This document shows, in pieces, positions 23,532 to 31,922 of a stretch of 64,000 nucleotides of DNA. Each line of letters begins with the position of its first letter. The first letter of the stretch is position 1. The position numbers and the translations under genes were made by a program. Below the pieces are notes generated by a model, which was not told the DNA's origin, did not search any database, and saw only the letters and a list, made by a program, of their open reading frames with translations. Source of the DNA: a virus; IMG/VR virus record IMGVR_UViG_3300028920_000004, positions 31,765 to 95,764 of that record; one strand, given 5' to 3'.

Positions 23532-25831
23532 TATTTTATTTCCTTTACTTCCCACCCCATCGCAGTAAAGGGAGTTTCCAACTTCATTAAAATATTTCTT
23601 TCTATCATTAATTTCCAATCTATTATATTCTTATCTATATTATCTTGAGTTTCTTCATCAAAAGCAATAACATTTTTAGGCTTTTCTTTTCGATGCAATA
23701 TGCTTATTTTATATTTATCTTCTTCTAATTCTAATTTATTAGTTATATATTCTATACCCTCACTTCTAGATAAATCTTTGTCTAATATTTCTTTATAATC
23801 TTCTCCTTCAAGATAACCTTTAACTATTATTTGGGTTTTTCTTTTAGGTTTTTCTTGTGGTTTAATATATATCCAATAATAAGATTGTCCTATTCTTCTT
23901 TTAAAATTCTCAGTATTTTCTAAAGCCCTGGCAAAGATTGGAACGCTTTTATAGTCTTTAATAGGCTTACTTATCTTACAAGGAAAAGCAATTTCTTTCA
24001 ATGGTTTATTTTTGAGATTTTTAATTTCATTTTTTATCCAATTAAATATTTTATCTTTAGATTCTTTATTCATAATCTTATCTAAAAGAATATCTTGAAA
24101 CTTAGAAAGATACTCTGTACTATCTTTTCTCTTAATTTCTAATCCTTTAATTTTTTCTTCTAATCCAGCAAAAGTTCTTAAATAACCTTTATACCTACAA
24201 CGAGTGGCAATAAATAATTTCTCAAAATTACCTTCATGTTCAAAAACTATATTTACTTTCTTATTAAATCTTTCTTTCGCCCATTTAATTATTACTTCAT
24301 TTAACCATTCCTCTATATTTTTTCCTTTATCATCTATAATAAATCCATCAGTATCAACATATAAAACTTTATATCCCTTCTTTTTTAATTCATCTTCTAC
24401 ATACCAAATTAAATCTCTAACTACTGCTGTAATCATTCCTGCTACTCTATGGTCAAACATTCTGAAATATTTATTTCCAATCACTCCCCATGCCGAAAGT
24501 ACAATAGTTTTTAAAGCTTCATATTTATTTTTAATATCTTCATATTCATCAGAACTTGGGTCAGTTTTTTTCTTTTTCTCTTTAAGTATATTTTTTTCTT
24601 CAATTAGTTTTTTTGCTATTATAGGTAAAATAGCTTCTTTGTCTTGTTTAACATAGTAAGTTTCTTTTATTACTTTAGTTTCTCTATCGGTAATATTAAC
24701 AGGAATAGTATTTGAACTTTTTTTATTTGAAACATTCGCAGGGTCTAAACATAAATCTATAATAGCATACATATAGGCTCCTGAAAGGTCATAGGAGCCA
24801 ACATTAAAAAATCTACCTGTATAATAACTTTTCCTATGTGCACCTTCAAATTCTCCTGATTCTGCATCTCTTTTCTTCATAGGCAATACTATACCTTTTT
24901 TCTTAGCTTCTTTTAATAAAAGCATATCTATAACTCTACTATTAAATACTCCAAGGTCTTCCCAATTTGCCATAGAAAATCTACGAATTTCATCATAATG
25001 ATTAATAAGTTGATATTTCTTTTCCAATCTCACCAATTTTTTAACGTCTTTTATATTCTTGTCTTTAACTTCATCCGAAATTTTATTAAAATCAGTATCA
25101 GGATTTGGCTTATCTTCAAGATATTTTTGAGCAATATAATTTAAAGAGTATCTTTTTTCTTGGTTTCTTGTGAAATTTTTAAACCAAGTCATATAGTCAA
25201 TAATAGAAATTCCAGATGGAAACCAAATTTCTCCATCTCCATATCTAGTCTTACCTATAGGGCTTATATTTTCCGCAAATTCTTCATTCATTCTATAGTA
25301 TAAATATTTATAATCAAACATTACATTCCATCCCAAAATTAAATCTGGAGATTCTTTCTTAATATATTTACAAAAATTTTCCAACATCTCAAATTCACTT
25401 TCATATTCTCTAATATCAAAAGTAATAGTTTTATCTTTAAAAGAATCATAAACAGTAATAAATGAAACTGGATATTTCGCTTGTTCTGGAACAGGAAATT
25501 CATCCGATTTTACTTCTATATCTATAAAGAAATATTTAATAGAGGTTTTTTCTATACTATCTATCCTATCAATCAAATATCTATTCGTAAATAATACATC
25601 AGATTCAAATGAATCTTCAGTTCTCATTTGTCTTACATTTTTAGGTTCCGAGACCATAATTTTCTTTAGTGGAGTTCCATTATATGCTCTATATTTACCT
25701 TCTATTTCATCAGAAATTTCATAAAAATAAGGAAAGAAATTAGTAACTGTTCTAATTTCTTGTTTACCCTTATCATCTCTAAGAAATAGATAAATAGTCC
25801 TTCTATGATTTGCTATATTTAATAATTTCAT
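23531..25831 (-). CDS. family B DNA polymerase
   Basis: 766 residues. The 3'-5' exonuclease has ExoI FFIDIE (101-106; Asp104, Glu106) and ExoII LGWNVMFDYKYLYYR (166-180). Polymerase motif A is DLSGAYMYAIIDL (348-360), motif B lies in the segment 437-457, where the usual KxxxNSxYG is changed to TIVLSAWGVIGNK, and motif C is YVDTDGF (491-497; Asp493, Asp495). It is the replicative polymerase of this phage. Divergent motifs A and B place it among phage rather than bacterial PolII enzymes. Confidence 0.93.
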   Translation of the reverse strand: MKLLNIANHRRTIYLFLRDDKGKQEIRTVTNFFPYFYEISDEIEGKYRAYNGTPLKKIMVSEPKNVRQMRTEDSFESDVLFTNRYLIDRIDSIEKTSIKYFFIDIEVKSDEFPVPEQAKYPVSFITVYDSFKDKTITFDIREYESEFEMLENFCKYIKKESPDLILGWNVMFDYKYLYYRMNEEFAENISPIGKTRYGDGEIWFPSGISIIDYMTWFKNFTRNQEKRYSLNYIAQKYLEDKPNPDTDFNKISDEVKDKNIKDVKKLVRLEKKYQLINHYDEIRRFSMANWEDLGVFNSRVIDMLLLKEAKKKGIVLPMKKRDAESGEFEGAHRKSYYTGRFFNVGSYDLSGAYMYAIIDLCLDPANVSNKKSSNTIPVNITDRETKVIKETYYVKQDKEAILPIIAKKLIEEKNILKEKKKKTDPSSDEYEDIKNKYEALKTIVLSAWGVIGNKYFRMFDHRVAGMITAVVRDLIWYVEDELKKKGYKVLYVDTDGFIIDDKGKNIEEWLNEVIIKWAKERFNKKVNIVFEHEGNFEKLFIATRCRYKGYLRTFAGLEEKIKGLEIKRKDSTEYLSKFQDILLDKIMNKESKDKIFNWIKNEIKNLKNKPLKEIAFPCKISKPIKDYKSVPIFARALENTENFKRRIGQSYYWIYIKPQEKPKRKTQIIVKGYLEGEDYKEILDKDLSRSEGIEYITNKLELEEDKYKISILHRKEKPKNVIAFDEETQDNIDKNIIDWKLMIERNILMKLETPFTAMGWEVKEIK

Positions 25832-25872
25832 TATAAAAATTTCTCCAAATAATCTATTATGTCATTACCATA

Positions 25873-26340
25873 TTATCTTTCAATAATATCTATACCTTCA
25901 TCATGTACAGGTTTTTCATACATATTATTAAATTTTGTCCAAACTTGTTCCCATAATTTTCTATCGGGTTGTCCATGAGGGTCATTCATTCTTCTATTTA
26001 CTGCTTCATTCATAGTTAGTTTTGGCATTTCTATAACAATAATGGTATATCCAAAACTTTTAGCATATTTGATATATCTAGCTCTCAGTTCTCTGTTAAT
26101 ACCTACTTCGTCTATTATAATATTAACTCCCAATTTAACAAAATTTCTAAACATAAATAATTCAGTATTCCATATTGTAGGTTCATATTCTAAATCAAAA
26201 ATATATTTCCCTGCACCAATTCCATATCTTAAACTATCTCTGGATATAACTACATATCCTTTTTTAGAATATTCTTTAGTTAAAGTAGATTTCCCTGTTC
26301 CTATATTGCCTACCATCAAAATTAAATTTTTATTTTTCAT
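25873..26340 (-). CDS. polynucleotide-kinase-like P-loop kinase
   Basis: AAGGAATG precedes the ATG at 26340, chosen over an upstream in-frame start (155 aa). Walker A is LMVGNIGTGKSTL, then YVVISRDSLRYG, VNIIIDEVG and a lid region with RRMNDPHGQPDRKLW. This pattern matches the AAA_33/T4 PNK 5'-kinase group that phosphorylates nucleic acid ends or nucleosides. With the RtcB ligase and the phosphatase it could take part in RNA repair. Confidence 0.78.
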   Translation of the reverse strand: MKNKNLILMVGNIGTGKSTLTKEYSKKGYVVISRDSLRYGIGAGKYIFDLEYEPTIWNTELFMFRNFVKLGVNIIIDEVGINRELRARYIKYAKSFGYTIIVIEMPKLTMNEAVNRRMNDPHGQPDRKLWEQVWTKFNNMYEKPVHDEGIDIIER

Positions 26341-26356
26341 TATCACATTCCTTATT

Positions 26357-26572
26357 TTAAAATATAAAATTTCTAATAGCAATAAAACTTGCTACTATAT
26401 TCATGATAGCTTGTCCATATAATCTTTTTTTCCAATTTATTATAATATAGATTCCACACGCTAAAGCATAAAAAAGCCAACAAATATTAAAAGTATTTAT
26501 AAAATATAAAGAAATTAAAACTATAGAAGCAGATATAAAATCTAAGATATTTATTGGCATTAATTTTTTCAT
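26357..26572 (-). CDS. small membrane protein (PnuC-like fragment?)
   Basis: 71 residues with two or three hydrophobic helices. The start LDFISASIVLISLYF and the end YGQAIMNIVASFIAIRNFIF recall short PnuC-like phage membrane proteins, but the key nicotinamide-riboside motifs cannot be assigned. Overlaps the methyltransferase stop by 4 bp. Confidence 0.6.
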   Translation of the reverse strand: MKKLMPINILDFISASIVLISLYFINTFNICWLFYALACGIYIIINWKKRLYGQAIMNIVASFIAIRNFIF

Positions 26573-27183
26573 ATCTTCCTTGCAACTGTTATCAAAGTAG
26601 GTGCTATTTTATTAATAACTATTTGTTTATATACTTTAAATCCTTGATTTTGTAATTCTTCTTTTAAAACTTCCGCAGGAACATGATGTACATTCTTCTC
26701 TATAAATGTTATTATTTTCCCAAATAGAATATTGCCCCAAAAATTATCAACACATCCATCAGCTATTATTAATATGCCATTCTTAGTCAATACTCTATGA
26801 AATTCTTTAATAGCATCGTATTGATTATCAAAATGATGAAAAGCATGAGAACACGCTATTATATGAAATTTATTATCATAGTAAGGAAGTTGTTCTGCTG
26901 GAGCTATAGAATATTTTATATTTCCTTTATTTTCTTTTTTTGCTTGTATTATCATTTTTTTAGAATAATCTACTCCATATAAATATAGATATTCCGACCT
27001 ATTTTCTAATTTTCTTAAAAACTTACCAGTTCCACAAGCAATATCTAAAACATTATAACTATCTTCTAATTTCATAAGTTGTATCATTTTATCGTGAGTT
27101 CTATTAAATAATAGATACTGTAATATTGACTTATCATATTTTTTTGCCCATTTATTAAATCTTTCTTTATGGTCTGTCATCAT
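26569..27183 (-). CDS. class I SAM methyltransferase (UbiE/Methyltransf_11-like)
   Basis: 204 residues. Motif I VLDIACGTGKFL, post-I YGVDYSKKM, IAPAEQLPYYDNKFHIIACSHAFHHF for motifs II-III and LTKNGILIIADG for motif post-III. Small-molecule or nucleoside methylation is typical for this group. A strong AAGGAG precedes ATGATG. It overlaps the Arg-rich gene by 17 bp. Confidence 0.82.
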   Translation of the reverse strand: MMTDHKERFNKWAKKYDKSILQYLLFNRTHDKMIQLMKLEDSYNVLDIACGTGKFLRKLENRSEYLYLYGVDYSKKMIIQAKKENKGNIKYSIAPAEQLPYYDNKFHIIACSHAFHHFDNQYDAIKEFHRVLTKNGILIIADGCVDNFWGNILFGKIITFIEKNVHHVPAEVLKEELQNQGFKVYKQIVINKIAPTLITVARKI

Positions 27184-27526
27184 AATAACTCCTTGGTTGT
27201 GGTGTTGGTCTTGGTCGAGGTTGAGGATTTTTAGGAGGAGGATTATATCCTTTATTTCTTCTTCTTAATCTCCGTCTTAAAAACCTTCTACATCTACAAA
27301 AAATATTTGACCTTCTCTTGCAAGGTCTACATCTACAATATCTTTCTTCTGTATTAACAGTTAAATTATAAAAGAGGTCTTTATATTTTTCCAATATTCC
27401 CATCTTTTTTTTAATATCTTCTTCATTATCATGCTCTTTCAAAATAAAAATTGACATCTTATCACCCATTTTTTTAGAATATCTTAATATGCCCAAATAG
27501 AAAAAATACTCTTTAAACTTTATCAT
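27167..27526 (-). CDS. Arg/Cys/Pro-rich protein
   Basis: 119 residues. The first 60 are ordinary and charged; then comes a dense Arg/Cys block (CRCRPCKRR, FCRCRRFLRRRLRRR) and a Pro-rich end (PPPKNPQPRPRPTPQP). Four or more Cys in the block could bind zinc. Probably nucleic-acid-binding or virion-associated. AGGAGATAAAGACA before the first ATG fixes the start. Confidence 0.65.
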   Translation of the reverse strand: MIKFKEYFFYLGILRYSKKMGDKMSIFILKEHDNEEDIKKKMGILEKYKDLFYNLTVNTEERYCRCRPCKRRSNIFCRCRRFLRRRLRRRNKGYNPPPKNPQPRPRPTPQPRSYYDDRP

Positions 27527-27668
27527 TGTCTTTATCTCCTATTTTTATACCTGCACTTTTAAGTATAGTTTTAATCCTTTCTATTTCTCCAGGCATACCT
27601 AACATTTTTGCTATTTTATCTAAAGATTTTCCTTTTCTATATTGTTTTATTGCTCTTTGTTCTAACAT
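27513..27668 (-). CDS. helix-turn-helix mini protein, 51 aa
   Basis: Overlaps the nucleotidyltransferase stop and the next start. The product MLEQRAIKQYRKGKSLDKIA KMLG... has the spacing of a resolvase/homeodomain-like helix-turn-helix (GKSLDKIAKMLGMPGEIERI). Possible DNA-binding regulator. Shine-Dalgarno site is weak (TGGAA), so translation may be coupled. Confidence 0.6.
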   Translation of the reverse strand: MLEQRAIKQYRKGKSLDKIAKMLGMPGEIERIKTILKSAGIKIGDKDNDKV

Positions 27669-28339
27669 TTCCAGTATCTTTTTCTAATTTCTAATAAAAA
27701 TTCATTTACTTTGTTTATATTAGGTATATGTCTACAATTTTTTAATTTTATAGTTGCCATTTTTTGTAATTCTTCAGCATAATTTATAATTTCTCCCATA
27801 CCATAATAACCTTCTTTTTTATATCTCATAAGAATTTTAGCTAAATCTTTTTTTACTTTTATATCAAAATCTTTGTGTTCTAACAAATCCAATAAATAAT
27901 TTAAGGTTCTAATATATGCAACTGCAAATTTTCCTGGTTTTTTATCTTTTTTATTTAAGAATTTTTTTCTTTGATTTAACCCATAACCAATAAACGCATT
28001 AAAAGCATCTTGAGGATTCCATATATAAGGAAATAAATTTTGCAATTTTAAACCCTCTCCTGTAGCTTCTATTGCAGGAGCCTTAAATACTTCTAATATC
28101 GAAGGATTACATTTTACCGCTAAATATAAAAAATGTCCTATTTCATAAGAAGTATTATCTTTATTTGTATCTTCTATCCAATGGCTTCCTTTATATTTAT
28201 AATTTAAAGATAACAATTTTTGGGTTGGAATTACATAAACACTTCTATAATCATAATCACTATTTTTAGTGGCTAATCCATGTGCTCTACTACCTACTAA
28301 AACTTTCAATATCGTTATTTTATCTGTTATTTTCTTCAT
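27662..28339 (-). CDS. RlaP/YcgL-like nucleotidyltransferase (DNA polymerase beta superfamily)
   Basis: 225 residues. ILKVLVGSRAHGLATKNSDYDYRSVYV (10-36) carries the GS...DxD nucleotidyltransferase motif in the arrangement of RNA-repair-associated RlaP. HFLYLAVKCNPSILEVF and the helical C-terminal half fit the same family. In bacteria RlaP is linked to RNA ligase systems, which suits the RtcB gene in this genome; an actual partnership is inference. Confidence 0.78.
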   Translation of the reverse strand: MKKITDKITILKVLVGSRAHGLATKNSDYDYRSVYVIPTQKLLSLNYKYKGSHWIEDTNKDNTSYEIGHFLYLAVKCNPSILEVFKAPAIEATGEGLKLQNLFPYIWNPQDAFNAFIGYGLNQRKKFLNKKDKKPGKFAVAYIRTLNYLLDLLEHKDFDIKVKKDLAKILMRYKKEGYYGMGEIINYAEELQKMATIKLKNCRHIPNINKVNEFLLEIRKRYWKC

Positions 28340-28844
28340 AATTAAATAAATCTCCTTTTCTACTTGCTAAATAATCAGCCAATATAATTAAATGTTCGTA
28401 TAATCCTTTAGGTTTAGGCACAAAAGGATTTTTATACCAATGCCCCATATGCACACTTATTAACCTTTGTATTTCTGTTCTTCTTCCAATTCTAAATTCT
28501 TCTAATAATATATATCCTATTTGTGGATGTAATTTCATCATCCAATCCATTCTAGACCAACCTGTAGGATGATTTCTCCATAATTTTTTATTTACTTCTC
28601 CTTTTACTGCTAAAATTAATTTACCAATATCATGTAACCATGCACTTGCTACTAGCATATCTCTATCTGAATCCTTAATATCAAAGGCATCACATAGATG
28701 TTCCATAATATTTGCACATCTTGTAAGATGTTCTCTCATAGTTTCGCTTCTATGATATTTGCCACTTAAAGAAGCAGGTTGTTCTAATAAATCTTCAAAA
28801 TTTTCTTCTAATATTTTTAAAGCTTTATCTGTTATTATTCCCAT
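28320..28844 (-). CDS. HD-domain phosphohydrolase
   Basis: 174 residues. Metal ligands in HD-domain order: REHLTRC (His), SAWLHDIGK (HD, about 72-80), HPQIGYILL and SVHMGHW. Comparable small HD proteins act on nucleotides or phosphodiesters. Overlaps the RlaP-like gene by 20 bp, suggesting joint translation and perhaps shared nucleotide chemistry. Confidence 0.78.
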   Translation of the reverse strand: MGIITDKALKILEENFEDLLEQPASLSGKYHRSETMREHLTRCANIMEHLCDAFDIKDSDRDMLVASAWLHDIGKLILAVKGEVNKKLWRNHPTGWSRMDWMMKLHPQIGYILLEEFRIGRRTEIQRLISVHMGHWYKNPFVPKPKGLYEHLIILADYLASRKGDLFNYEENNR

Positions 28845-29029
28845 TTTTTTGTTTTGCCTATCCTTTTTAATTTATCTAAAAGTTTCTTATATTTTTTAAT
28901 ATCTTTCTCGGCATCTTTTATATAAAATATAAAAGGACAATTTTGACATATTTTAGCGTGTCTTTTTCTCTGTCTTTTACAGTTACTATACCACCAAGTA
29001 TTTTCTTGTATATGGTCTTTAAGATTCAC
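28835..29029 (-). CDS. small Cys-containing basic protein
   Basis: 64 residues. WWYSNCKRQRKRHAKICQNC contains three Cys and a His that could form a zinc site; the rest is a Lys-rich helix. Overlaps both neighbours by about 10 bp. Function unknown. Confidence 0.6.
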   Translation of the reverse strand: MNLKDHIQENTWWYSNCKRQRKRHAKICQNCPFIFYIKDAEKDIKKYKKLLDKLKRIGKTKKWE

Positions 29030-29480
29030 AATTATATTCCTTTATTTTTTTCCAAGCTCTTCTATATCTAGTTTTATTTTTATACCATTGTAGATTTTTT
29101 AAATTTTTTTGTTGTCGGCTGATATGTAAGTTATAAAAATGTTTTGACAAATATTTTTTCATCCATTTTAAACATTGGATTTCTGCAATATATTCAGCAT
29201 TTATGCTTCCCATTTCAGAACTAAAAGCTTTATTTTTTAAGTGTCCTAATTCATGAAATATTAAACGCATCAAATCATTTTTAGTTAAATTTTTATCTTT
29301 TGACATATTTTTAGCATTATATTGTAAATAAAATCTACTATTATCCCATGCATATCTTCCAACACTTCCCCAAGCCCACATAGTATTATCTTGACTTACA
29401 TCAATAGGTTTAATATGAAATCTTTTTCGCCAATATTCTACTTCTTTTTCCATAAATTTTCTTATAAAAGTTCTCTTCAT
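29019..29480 (-). CDS. zincin-type metalloprotease-like protein
   Basis: GGAGAGGATA lies before the ATG at 29480; the longer frame would need a TTG. About 153 aa. LIFHELGHLKNKAF carries the HExxH metalloprotease motif, followed by NAEYIAEIQCLKW whose Glu residues could be the third ligand. A small gluzincin-like protein; substrate unknown. The C-terminus is basic. Confidence 0.68.
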   Translation of the reverse strand: MKRTFIRKFMEKEVEYWRKRFHIKPIDVSQDNTMWAWGSVGRYAWDNSRFYLQYNAKNMSKDKNLTKNDLMRLIFHELGHLKNKAFSSEMGSINAEYIAEIQCLKWMKKYLSKHFYNLHISRQQKNLKNLQWYKNKTRYRRAWKKIKEYNCES

Positions 29481-29614
29481 TATCCTCTCCAAAATATTAA
29501 AGCATTAACCATTACCAAAAGAATACCTATAGTTTTGATTTTTAATCCAGGAACTAAAAGAGATACCCCCAAATAACCTATTAACATCATTATATAAAAT
29601 ATCCAATATAACAT
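29480..29614 (-). CDS. small membrane protein, 44 aa
   Basis: CAGGAG precedes the ATG at 29614. Two hydrophobic segments (WIFYIMMLIGYLGVSLLV and TIGILLVMVNALIFW) with a short basic linker. The stop overlaps the start of the metalloprotease gene by one base. Function unknown. Confidence 0.7.
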   Translation of the reverse strand: MLYWIFYIMMLIGYLGVSLLVPGLKIKTIGILLVMVNALIFWRG

Positions 29615-29615
29615 T

Positions 29616-30065
29616 TTATTCTCCTGAAGTTTGAAATTCTTGTTCTGTCTTTTTCTTCAAACTTTGTAAAGTAGAAATATCTTGGCTTGCAGATTCTACA
29701 TAGGCTTGCAGATAATTTCGTATTCTCCTATAATTTTGAACCAATGCTCTAGCTTCTTCTTTAGTAGCTGTAGAATTAAACTTACCATCTTTCTTAGTGT
29801 CATGTGTATTTTTTACTTTAAAATAATAATCCAACTGAGTATTAGTTTTAGCAGTGTCTACTACTCCCCAAGCAGTTTTAAGGTCAGAATGAGCACCTGT
29901 AACTTTACTTAAAAGGGTTCTAATAGTTTGAGGATTATCTGATATATCTCTTTTTAATTTCTTTGCTGTTTCATCTACTATTTTTATACTATCTCTAACT
30001 TCTGATAATATCATTTCTACTGTTTCTTCTGATTTGGCTAATTTTTCTATTTTTTTAACTCTCAT
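29616..30065 (-). CDS. helical/coiled-coil protein
   Basis: 149 residues, mostly helical with heptad stretches (ETVEMILSEVRDSIKIVDET, QDISTLQSLKKKTEQEF). No catalytic motif. Shares the transcript with recA and overlaps the GC-richer gene by 11 bp. Function unknown. Confidence 0.65.
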   Translation of the reverse strand: MRVKKIEKLAKSEETVEMILSEVRDSIKIVDETAKKLKRDISDNPQTIRTLLSKVTGAHSDLKTAWGVVDTAKTNTQLDYYFKVKNTHDTKKDGKFNSTATKEEARALVQNYRRIRNYLQAYVESASQDISTLQSLKKKTEQEFQTSGE

Positions 30066-30273
30066 TAGTGCTCTCCTTCTTTATCTCCGCTTGGAGTTCG
30101 GTTATAAGGTCGTTAACAGCTAACGTTCCTTTGCCCCATATATCTCGCCTTGCCTCAAGCCACTCGTGAATGGCGAAGAGGAGTTGGTCAACTCGTTCTT
30201 CCTTAAATGGAGACATATGTTTTCCTTGAACATATGCTCTGCGTAAGTATAACCTAACCTGTTCCCGTATCAT
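30055..30273 (-). CDS. small helical protein of higher GC content
   Basis: 72 residues (MIREQVRLYLRRAYVQGK, LLFAIHEWLEARRDIWG). The gene is visibly richer in G and C (about half) than the surrounding DNA, and uses CGC, CTC and GCC codons that neighbours avoid, suggesting recent acquisition. Inserted exactly between recA and a coiled-coil gene. Function unknown. Confidence 0.65.
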   Translation of the reverse strand: MIREQVRLYLRRAYVQGKHMSPFKEERVDQLLFAIHEWLEARRDIWGKGTLAVNDLITELQAEIKKESTNES

Positions 30274-31254
30274 CTATGACCTCCCTTTAGGATTTAATTT
30301 ATTCCAAATCCCTTCTTCTATTTCTTTCCAATCTTTAGGAGTTAATTTTTCAAGAAATTTATTTTTAGTTCCTTTCTTATTTTTAAATATATAGGTATTT
30401 TTCCTTATATCTACAACTCCAAATTGAATACCCTTAAACAATATAGATTCTTTTTGATTTATCTTTCCAGTATCATAAAACTTAATACAAGTTTTCCTAT
30501 GAGGCTTCCCTCTTTTATTTTTTATACAATTCAATATAATTTCATTCCCTATTCTTTCTTTTTCCCTTCCAGTTCCTTTATCTATACCTTTACTTCTTTT
30601 AAATTTTATACGAGTGTTATATAAATGTCTAAGGGCATGTCCACCACTGGTAGTCTCAGGATTTCCAAACATAACCCCTACTTTTTCTCTAACCTGATTT
30701 ACAAAAATAATAGTAGTTTTTTTATCCTCTATAGCTTCATAAACTTTTCCACATATAATAGAATTAACTCTTGCCTGTAAAGCCATAGTAGGTTCATCTG
30801 TTCCTCTATCTATTTGTTCTTTGGCTAATTGAGCAACTATACTATCAATAATTATCAAATCTACTTCAGGTATCAGTTTAGGTAAAATATCTCCTATTTC
30901 CTCTAAATTTCGTGGAGTAAGTATTAACAATTTTTCATTATCTACTCCTAAATGTTTAGCCCAAGATTTATCATAGGAATGTTCGGTATCTATATAAACC
31001 ACGCTTTTTCCAAGTTTTTGATATTTCTTTATAATAAACAAACAAAACGTAGATTTTCCAGATGATTCATCTCCGAAAAATTCGATTTTATGTCCACCTT
31101 CACAAAGTCTTATACCACCATCCAAAACATAATCCAACCCAAAAACTTCAGTTCTAACTATCTCACTTTCAGATATTTCAGAAGCTTTTTTTAATACATA
31201 ATCCTTACCTAAAACTTTATATAATCTTTCTAATTTTTTATTATTTTCTAACAT
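30274..31254 (-). CDS. recA: RecA/UvsX-like recombinase
   Basis: 326 residues. Walker A GDESSGKST (61-69), the strand VVYIDTEHS with catalytic Glu91, Walker B DLIIIDSI (132-139), and NQVREKVG and TSGGHALRHL for the loop regions. It forms filaments on ssDNA and drives strand exchange, probably together with the Mre11/Rad50-like, RuvC-like and RuvB-like proteins. It is the first gene after a consensus promoter at 31274-31330, with AGGAG before the ATG. Confidence 0.93.
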   Translation of the reverse strand: MLENNKKLERLYKVLGKDYVLKKASEISESEIVRTEVFGLDYVLDGGIRLCEGGHKIEFFGDESSGKSTFCLFIIKKYQKLGKSVVYIDTEHSYDKSWAKHLGVDNEKLLILTPRNLEEIGDILPKLIPEVDLIIIDSIVAQLAKEQIDRGTDEPTMALQARVNSIICGKVYEAIEDKKTTIIFVNQVREKVGVMFGNPETTSGGHALRHLYNTRIKFKRSKGIDKGTGREKERIGNEIILNCIKNKRGKPHRKTCIKFYDTGKINQKESILFKGIQFGVVDIRKNTYIFKNKKGTKNKFLEKLTPKDWKEIEEGIWNKLNPKGRS

Positions 31255-31273
31255 TAAAATCTCCTATATTATT

Positions 31274-31330
31274 ATTATACCATAAGATATATAAGGTTGT
31301 CAAGCATTAATATCTACCTATTTTATTACT
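31274..31330 (-). promoter_or_regulatory. sigma70-type promoter with upstream element, driving recA
   Basis: On the minus strand: upstream element AGTAATAAAATAG (31318-31330), 14 bp, -35 TTGACA (31298-31303), 18-bp spacer, -10 TATAAT (31274-31279). The start of recA is about 20 bp downstream. The upstream 13-mer recurs at the same distance in several promoters of this window. Confidence 0.85.
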
Positions 31331-31922
31331 AACTTTGTACTAATCCTGATAATGAAAGCACTATAGCATCTGCGGTATCATTTTCAGAAATCTTTAATTC
31401 AAGACTTAATGCTTTATTTACATATTCCACAATTTCTTTTTTCAGTTGATGAGATTTCAGTTTCTTTTTAGATTTTTTAAACTTTACTTTTGCCCTCGCA
31501 GATGTAGGATTTATTAATGTAGCATTATTGGCTATCCTTTTTAATCTATCATAAGTTAATATGCCATTGTAAGATAATAATTTAGTAGTAAATACAGAAA
31601 AACCATAAAAACAATCCTCTATTTTAACAAAATCAAATTTATATTCTTGAGATAATTCGTCTTTAAATCTATCTAATTGCTCGGTAAAAAGGTCAACATT
31701 ATCTAAAGCTTTTTTAGTTTTGCTTTTTGATTTACGAGGAATATTAGGAACTGTTATTTTATGGGTTTTTTCTAATATTACATAAGAAGAAGTAGTTTTT
31801 ATTATAGCAAAAGCAGTATGATAAGTAGCGGTATCTGCCCCTATACTTGTTTTATTAGAATGTAACTTTACCCCAAGAAATTTCTCAACCGATTTTTTAC
31901 TTACTTTTTTTATATATTTCAT
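31329..31922 (-). CDS. RuvC-like / RNase H-fold Holliday junction resolvase
   Basis: 197 residues. IGADTATYHTAFAII (about 27-41) is strand 1 with the first catalytic Asp, FVKIEDCFYGF gives the Glu of strand 4, and ENDTADAIVLSLSGL near the end gives the final Asp pair. This resembles phage and pox-type RuvC-like resolvases. Located between recA and the primase-helicase. Ends inside the recA promoter region. Confidence 0.78.
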   Translation of the reverse strand: MKYIKKVSKKSVEKFLGVKLHSNKTSIGADTATYHTAFAIIKTTSSYVILEKTHKITVPNIPRKSKSKTKKALDNVDLFTEQLDRFKDELSQEYKFDFVKIEDCFYGFSVFTTKLLSYNGILTYDRLKRIANNATLINPTSARAKVKFKKSKKKLKSHQLKKEIVEYVNKALSLELKISENDTADAIVLSLSGLVQS